This document shows positions 57,908-64,000 of a DNA stretch of 64,000 nt, one piece after another. The stretch lies in assembly GCA_029339505.1 (NCBI GenBank), contig JAQISU010000022.1:15923501-15987500 (forward strand). The letters run 5' to 3'. Each line of letters opens with the position of its first letter. Position 1 is the first letter of the stretch. The notes under the pieces are model-generated. The model was given only the letters and a program-made list of their open reading frames with translations, was not told the origin of the DNA and ran no database searches. A program made the position numbers and the translations under genes. The stretch comes from Unio delphinus. Taxonomy: Eukaryota; Mollusca; Bivalvia; Unionida; Unionidae.

Positions 57908-58461
57908 AAACTGGAAGAGAGTGGAGCTATATTTATGTACGTGATAAATTGCCTACATCCAAAAATGAAGTGGAAACATTAGCTACCAAATTATCAGATA
58001 CAAGGTTATCATTATTTGATGATGTAACTCTATCTGATAGAGTAACATTGCTGCATGCTGCTCTATATACTTCCACTGAAACAATTGCTGAGACTGTGTT
58101 AAATAGTGAATCACTCAGAAAAGCTGTAAAGATGTTATTTATTTGGGAAGTTGAACAAAAAGCATCTTCCAAATGTATAAGGGATGAAAGCAGCATATTA
58201 TATCCTAATTGCGATTTAACTGCCTTTTCATGGAATGATATATGCACGGAACTTTTTCTGAGTAACCCTATATTGACTGAAGAATTACTAGCAGTAGCAT
58301 TGCCAACAGGAAACTTGGCATGATTAAACCTATTAGGTCACTTCTGCCCATGTTAGGACTTGTATACTCAATACTTATGACCAATAGGTTTGTGGAATTA
58401 TCACTTGTACAGAAGATAATAGCTATCACTATGAAAAATGAACAGACTCGTGAAAAGGTCT
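57908..58461 (+). pseudogene. Largest exon of the element's plus-strand gene, frameshifted
   Basis: Acceptor tatttcacAG. The first frame runs 138 codons (including KLPTSKNEVETLATKLSD and FSWNDICTELFLSNPILTEE) to TGA at 58321. The coding sense appears to continue in the frame starting at 58320 (LLPMLGLVYSILMTNRFVEL, LSLVQKIIAITMKNEQTREK) to a GTCTAA donor-like site at 58462. I recall such segments in multicopy mollusc transposon proteins (DUF6589-like), weakly. The frame break indicates decay. Confidence 0.5.
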
Positions 58462-59124
58462 AAGTTATTATAGTTTCTTATGTATTGCTATGATTTCAAT
58501 ATTCCAACAGTTTAACTTAATGACAATCCATGGCATACGTTCTGAATTTTCAAGGTTTTAAACATTGTATCCACAATTTTTTTCAATGCTTGAACACTTT
58601 AATAGGAAGCTAGCACTCAGTATATTATTTAGTCAAATAGTGCATCTTGGAATTATTATTTTTATTTTCAGAATATGTTATTGCTACTTGCATGTTTTGT
58701 TAAGCTATGGTTCGTCTTTCCTTAAAGTCACAGGAAACTCTTACTTTTAGACCAACACTAAAACAGACATTGAATTCTCATCCTTTTAAAATAATCATAA
58801 TCTAGACATCAGTAGTTGTGACCAGTCTTGGCAGCAAGTAGGGAAAGTTATTTCCTATTGGCACATTTCATTTTTATCATACATGATAAAATTTGGGTGA
58901 TACAATGATTGAGTTGGAAACTTTTATTCACCTTAACTTATTTGTTACAAGATTGCTGCCCTCTTACCCAAATGTTTCTAACTGCTGCTTGATGCAGTGG
59001 GCTTTATCAATAATCTAGCATACCTGTTGCTTTGTCCATTCAGCATCAAGTAGGCATTCAAGAACATTCTTATCCAGTATGTCTTCTGGGTGTCCAACCA
59101 TATACGAAAATTCTCCCATGCATA

Positions 59125-59990
59125 AGTGTTACGTATATTTGATATAAGTAATTTATATTTTTTTTTATTGTCTCTTTGTTTGATTAAAATTTGACATTTT
59201 GGGTTTAAAATTCGTTAGTTGGGAGAGATTTTCTAGAAATGGATGACCTATACACTCTACAAGTAAACAACAGATGTTAACCTCATTTTCTGACCTTGCT
59301 TCAGAGTGTAATCAAGCTTCTAAAATGATTGGTTGATTCCAAGGACATTAGAGCTTTATTTTAAAAATGATTGGTTGATTCTAAGGACATCTTTCTAGAT
59401 CATGCTGGTTACGTGATTTCTTGAATGTGAGATTGTTCTGAGAGATTCTGGAAGGTCAAGACCCCTTTCCTGTTCACTAAAAACAGGTATTTAAATTATT
59501 GTTTTGAGAGAAAAGTTCAGTAGTTAGTCTGGGCTTCGGAATGCAAGATGTGTGTTTTATTGTTTGAGTGTAAATCATTTCAATTCGTTTGGGATCAAGA
59601 GGAATTTATTGTATTATTTATCTAGAAATTACTTGTGCTTATTTGGATTATTTTAAAATTAAAACTGACATCATCACGTGACATCGTCGTCTATATTGGA
59701 TTACATCGTCAAGATTCGAACCGGAAACTGTTAGGACATTTTATTATCAGGACAATTGCAATTCCACTAGTGGATTATATTGTGCATTCTTTTTGGATTA
59801 AATTTTGTACTTGATTCTCTAAAACCGTAAGTTTATAATTATTTATTTTCGTTTATGAAAATATTTGTACTTAATAAATTGTTTGTTAAATTTTACAAGC
59901 TTGTTATTTTCACTTCTTTCTATGTTGCTGCTTATTCGAGCCTAAGCAGAAAATGTTAAGTGACACGTATCACATGCCCATCAAGTGTTG
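59125..59990. repeat. Possible solo LTR-like segment
   Basis: It starts TGTTACGTATATTTG and ends near GTGACACGTATCACA, with a TATTTAA box (59490) and a downstream CTGGGCTTCGG stretch, a layout like a retroelement LTR. No target duplication found, so low confidence. Confidence 0.25.
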
Positions 59991-60001
59991 AGCAAAGCTG
60001 A

Positions 60002-60229
60002 TTAAGAATGACATTCAGAGGTTCCAGTACTATGACTTTGCACTGAAGGTAGAATGGAATCAGTTAAAAAAGTCTTTCCATATCCTGTGTGTAATAAAAC
60101 AACTAAGTCTTTAGATTCTCTCAGGTTGTACAAAGCATCTATTTGTCTGGGCCTGAGCCCATTAATTGGTGTCTCTGAAGCAAGAATTGTCTGGTTATAT
60201 TTAATGACAACTCGTTTGAGAATACACAT
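60002..60229 (-). pseudogene. RecQ-like helicase fragment
   Basis: 75 codons on the minus strand contain LRPRQIDALYNLRESKDLVVLL and HTGYGKT, matching the RecQ N-terminal zero motif region and Walker A (usually PTGYGKS). The frame stops soon after ILPSVQ, and no later helicase motifs follow. An exon or fragment of a helicase gene, opposite in orientation to the element's other exons. Confidence 0.6.
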
Positions 60230-60288
60230 CTAATCTAAGTAAGGCATCTGCAAAAAGGATAGAAATGAGAAAGCTTTGATAATATAAC

Positions 60289-60475
60289 AATGGCAACCAT
60301 CCATTGTTATGAAGGTTGCTATATATTATTAAAGTGTACATGTCATTATGTAATGGCAAACAACCAGGTATATGAAGATTGCAATACATCAATAACTGTA
60401 CATGTCATTATGTAATGGCAAACAACCATGTTTATGAAGGTTGCAATATATCAGTAAGTATATATGTGATTAAAT
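60289..60475 (+). repeat. Three tandem units of about 62 bp
   Basis: Units share ACATGTCATTATGTAATGGC, AAACAACC and GAAGGTTGCAATATATCA (60280, 60342, 60404 spacing). Confidence 0.85.
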
Positions 60476-60479
60476 AAAT

Positions 60480-62357
60480 TTTTTCAGTCAGCAAAGCAAT
60501 CATATTATGAAGCCATTTATTCACTGTGTCTTCTGAAACATTTATACAAATAACATGTCATTAAAATATTGTGATTTTTACTGTCAGTAAAATCTGTCTC
60601 GTTATTTGAAGCAAGCTTGTTTAGAGGTGTGTGTGTGTGTGATTGTGCATATGTGTTTTGGAAGATACCATTACTATCTGAATGATAAAGGATATTAAAG
60701 ACCATACAATGTATTTGTGTCATCCAATTTAGTTGAAATATGTTGATGTTGAGAAAAAATCCTTAGAAAATGTTCATTCTTACTACCTTTTTAGTTTTTC
60801 TTTCTCTAGCACATCTTAAATAGAAACCCTGTATGCTTCAAACATACATATACTTGACGAATACTTCACTAATTGACACTTTTAACAAAGTTTGAGTAAT
60901 ATTCTGTTGATGCATATTTAATAATTATCATGAAAACTACATGCATCATGATAAGGTGACGTGTTTCAGTACTAATACTGTACAAAGTGTATGCAGAATG
61001 CGTGTTTAAGTTAATGTTAATCATAACACAAGTATAATTGATACTTCTTATTGAATACTTTTGAATCAGTTGATAGGAATTTACACAACTTATTTCTTGT
61101 TAATGAACTCATTTGAGATATATACACACACAAAACAATCTTAAGACATGCTGCCATGTTCAAGTTATTTTCTTTTCATTCATATATATATATATATATA
61201 TACAATGGCATAAATTGAAATAGATATCACATTTGCATATAACTATATTTATTCACTTATCAGAACATGACAATGACAGATGAAAAAGAGAAACTAAGAA
61301 AGTCACATGTGCATGTGTTTATTTGATACCATTCCATTTAAATCGAAGTAACTCGAGAGTTATTACTGTTCACATTTAATCATACAAGGATCAGTGATTC
61401 CTTTAATGAACATGTCAGTGTGTTTTATTGGTTTGTATATTTAAATATAACAACACATTTGGTTAAATTGAGAAATCACTGTTAGGACATATATTTGGAT
61501 GAATGATTGTGACAGTAGATGTATAAGAAATGAAAATACTGTTCAATTTCAAGTCATACTTCAGTAACGATGAAGAGAGCAAAATAAATATGAAACATCG
61601 GTCTCAACTTGTGTACAATGTTAGCCTTAATAATGTATCTCCATTACATTGATACTTAAAATTAAGTTTATACTAAGTTTTGGAATTTTATAAACTATAT
61701 AATGAAAAGAGCATTCATAATGGAAGCAAATCAAATTAGTGATAATAAAATGTAAACTTCTGTACAGTGCTTAATATTAAATGTACTAACATCGTCTCTC
61801 AGTTATGATGATATATTGAGTGACTTTTAAAGAATCTTACAAAGCATGTAAATGAAAACCTGAATTCAATTCATTGTTTATTTTAAAAATCTTGCAACAC
61901 AGTAACACATTAAATTTGTATCATGTGGAGGCAATTAATGTGCCTTGCTAATGAATAGAATATCTTTACAGTAATAATGTAGAAACTGTCTTGAAAGACC
62001 ACCCCTTCTGCCAAACAATAATAGTCTGTCAAGACAAGTGGTCTTTCATAACAGGTCATAACACGATATAATGAATAAATCTGTGCATGGTGATTGTGGT
62101 CTCTCAAGACAGGTTTAACTTTATGTGATAGACAGTATCAATGTAAGTGATGTGGCAAAGATTTATTGATAGGGCACACTCCCAGTAAAGTCTGTCTGAT
62201 GGTATTTTAGACCCCTTCACCACCACCCCAGGTTGTAGAGAATGCTATGACACTTTCTTTCATGAAATCAATTTGAAATGGAACTGTCAGAAATCTTGGT
62301 ATTTTGGTCTTAATCTTTCATAAAATGTGGGTACTGATGTTCATCCATACATCAATA
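60480..62357. other. Non-coding interior of the 10.7-kb element
   Basis: AT-rich, a short TA tract near 61181-61202, no gene recognised. Confidence 0.5.
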
Positions 62358-63292
62358 TCAATGTAAAATTGATCAAGCAATTGATTTAAAATGAAACATT
62401 GAGATGATGATGTCTAAAATATTCTATCTTTTGCAATATTTGCGCCTCCCCCCCCCCCCCGTTGCTTCATTTAAGGGAATTAATATCAACCTATGGCCAA
62501 TTAAGGATGTCATGTATCACCTTATACAAAGTCCGACATAATAATTAGCAAGTAATCGAAAGCAAATGAAATATCGTACTTGATGCAGTCGAAATGTGCC
62601 ATATTTAACAAAATGTCACTTTCAACCATTCGTAGAAGAGGGTTGTTATATTAATCCTAATATTTGACAAAATTTGAGCTGTCATGGAAAACGATATATA
62701 CATATTCATATAAATTTGGTCAAGAAATTCATTGCAACTTAAATATTTTAGATGACGCAGTGTAAAATGTGCATTATTTGCGAAACAATCGTTACCCTCA
62801 CCCCTGGTAAAACCCCTGGTAAAACGGGGAAGATATTTTTGTCTTAGTCTTGGGAAAAAATAAAGCTGCCGTACATAACCTCATATCAATTTCGACGTAA
62901 AATTTATCAAGGAATCAATTGGAAATATAATTTTTGAGATGATCCAGTGGAAAAGGTGCAATATTTTACAAAAATTGTTGTGTGTATCTCTATACTTTGT
63001 AGTCGCCTAATTGCATAAATATTTTTAAAACTACCTTCGTGGCCGATTTGCTGGTTAAGCTTTAACACAAAATAGCGCCTGTTATATTTCAAATCAAAAG
63101 TATTGGTAAATTTCGCATTGTGTCACTAACAAACAGAATATTAAAGCAATAAATGTGCCACGGTTAGATAACCGATGTCTCTCTATGTGAGGCCATTTGT
63201 TTTGATCACGTGACAATATGGCGTCGGCGTTAGCCTGACTTAGTATAGCGGAGTGAAACGCATGGGAGCATACTAAGCAGGGAACCAGACTA
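62358..63292 (-). repeat. Right long TIR of the 10.7-kb element
   Basis: About 935 bp, inverted relative to 52622-53540, with substitutions, a C12-13 run (62448-62460) and a small ACCCCTGGTAAA duplication (62800-62825). Confidence 0.9.
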
Positions 63293-63301
63293 GTTTGTAT
63301 C
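63293..63301 (+). repeat. Right 9-bp target-site duplication GTTTGTATC
   Basis: Exact match to 52613-52621. Confidence 0.9.
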
Positions 63302-64000
63302 GAGGTTTATTTACTGGTAGTATGGGCTCTTCTTTTGCGTTATTAGATATAAAACATTCTAGTATGAATTCCTGGCTTCCTTAAAACATGATGGATCTGT
63401 CTGGTAGCAAATTTAATCTCATCTAATATAATGTATTTAATTGACTTCTAACGGGAACTTCTGTTGAATTCTTGACCTGGTGTGAAATTAACCTGAAACT
63501 GTCAGTTTTGCGGCATTGTAGGGAATAAGGAAATTAAATTTAGGATTCAATATTTGATTTATTCTAGATAACATCATGTGGTAAATAATTTCCATAGAAT
63601 TAAATATCTTTTTTTCTGATTAATACACAATAATCTACTATGCATTACCCTCATTCATACTATACAATAACATAATCCCACTCACACCTGTTTATGACGG
63701 ACCCAACCGCATAGATACCTAAAATGATACTACAGGGGTAGGATGTGAAAGAAAATGTTATGCAACATAACAGCTTCACTGAAAAGTAACATATACCTCA
63801 CTCTCCATTTTATCGATATCAACGTTTTAGAAACAAAGTAAACACGTCCCATTCTATCCCTTTTAGTAACATAATTACGACACGAAGATTATACTTATAA
63901 GAGCTAGAGCCCTATTAATAGTTGAGACATAGTACTAATGCATAAAGCTTGATCGACCTTGAGAGAGTTTGTATATGTATGTTTATTGGTTCCAGATTAT
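63302..64000. other. Host DNA right of the 10.7-kb element
   Basis: No gene or repeat recognised. Confidence 0.5.

Larger units (their letters stand above)
52622..63292. mobile_element. 10.7-kb DNA transposon with long TIRs and 9-bp TSD
   Basis: Long inverted repeats (52622-53540 and 62358-63292) begin TAGCCTGGTCCCCTGCTTAG / TAGTCTGGTTCCCTGCTTAG. They are flanked by exact GTTTGTATC duplications at 52613-52621 and 63293-63301. The arms differ at many positions (of the order of 5-10% by eye), so the element is old. It carries plus-strand exon-like segments, tandem repeats, a SINE and a RecQ-like fragment. A 9-bp TSD with long TIRs would suit Mutator-like or some KDZ-type elements; I did not identify a transposase catalytic core. 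Confidence 0.85.

Overview
The window is AT-rich animal nuclear DNA. It has GT-AG intron signatures, single coding exons scattered in long non-coding stretches, long CA/CT/TA microsatellites, a tRNA-derived SINE and several DNA transposons. Exon content (an Ig domain, a Cys-rich EGF/EMI-like exon) and repeat style suggest a lophotrochozoan, most likely a bivalve mollusc. That assignment is inference from recall, not a database result.

Layout. (1) 84-29827 is a large direct tandem duplication: copy 1 is 84-13491 and copy 2 is 13492-29827. The copies are nearly identical; most differences are microsatellite lengths plus one indel of about 2.96 kb. Each copy carries two exons of a minus-strand gene (Ig domain; Cys-rich) and at least three exons of a plus-strand gene. 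(2) 30155-46775 is a complete 16.6-kb Polinton/Maverick (adintovirus-like) element with perfect 211-bp terminal inverted repeats (TIRs) and an ATTGA(A) target-site duplication. (3) 46782-52612 is host DNA rich in microsatellites and dispersed repeats. (4) 52622-63292 is a second, older DNA transposon of about 10.7 kb with TIRs of about 0.92 kb and a 9-bp target-site duplication. It carries decayed exons and a RecQ-like helicase fragment. (5) 63302-64000 is host DNA.

The Polinton, left to right: packaging ATPase (-); zinc-ribbon and phospholipase A2 reading frames joined by a possible -1 frameshift site; retroviral-type integrase (premature stop); protein-primed family B DNA polymerase (-) fused at its C-terminus to a complete SF1 helicase and an HNH nuclease domain; a Cys-rich zinc protein; a free-standing HNH homing-type endonuclease; a 1-kb non-coding block with a tRNA-like relic and four 64-bp hairpin repeats; three uncharacterised ORFs; a basic virion-type protein; double-jelly-roll major capsid protein (split by an in-frame TGA); a pX-like hydrophobic/basic protein; adenovirus-type cysteine protease; a fibre-like repeat protein in two frames; a two-TM protein; and the penton-type minor capsid protein (frameshifted, its 5' end duplicated).

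The replication genes are intact or nearly so, while several virion genes carry lesions. A shared motif (CACAATTGAAAACGCTAG-like) lies 11-20 bp upstream of most virion-gene starts and is a candidate late promoter. The most novel points are the polymerase-helicase-HNH fusion, the virion-gene promoter motif, the slippery heptamer at the zinc-ribbon/PLA2 junction, and the nested inverted repeats in the termini.
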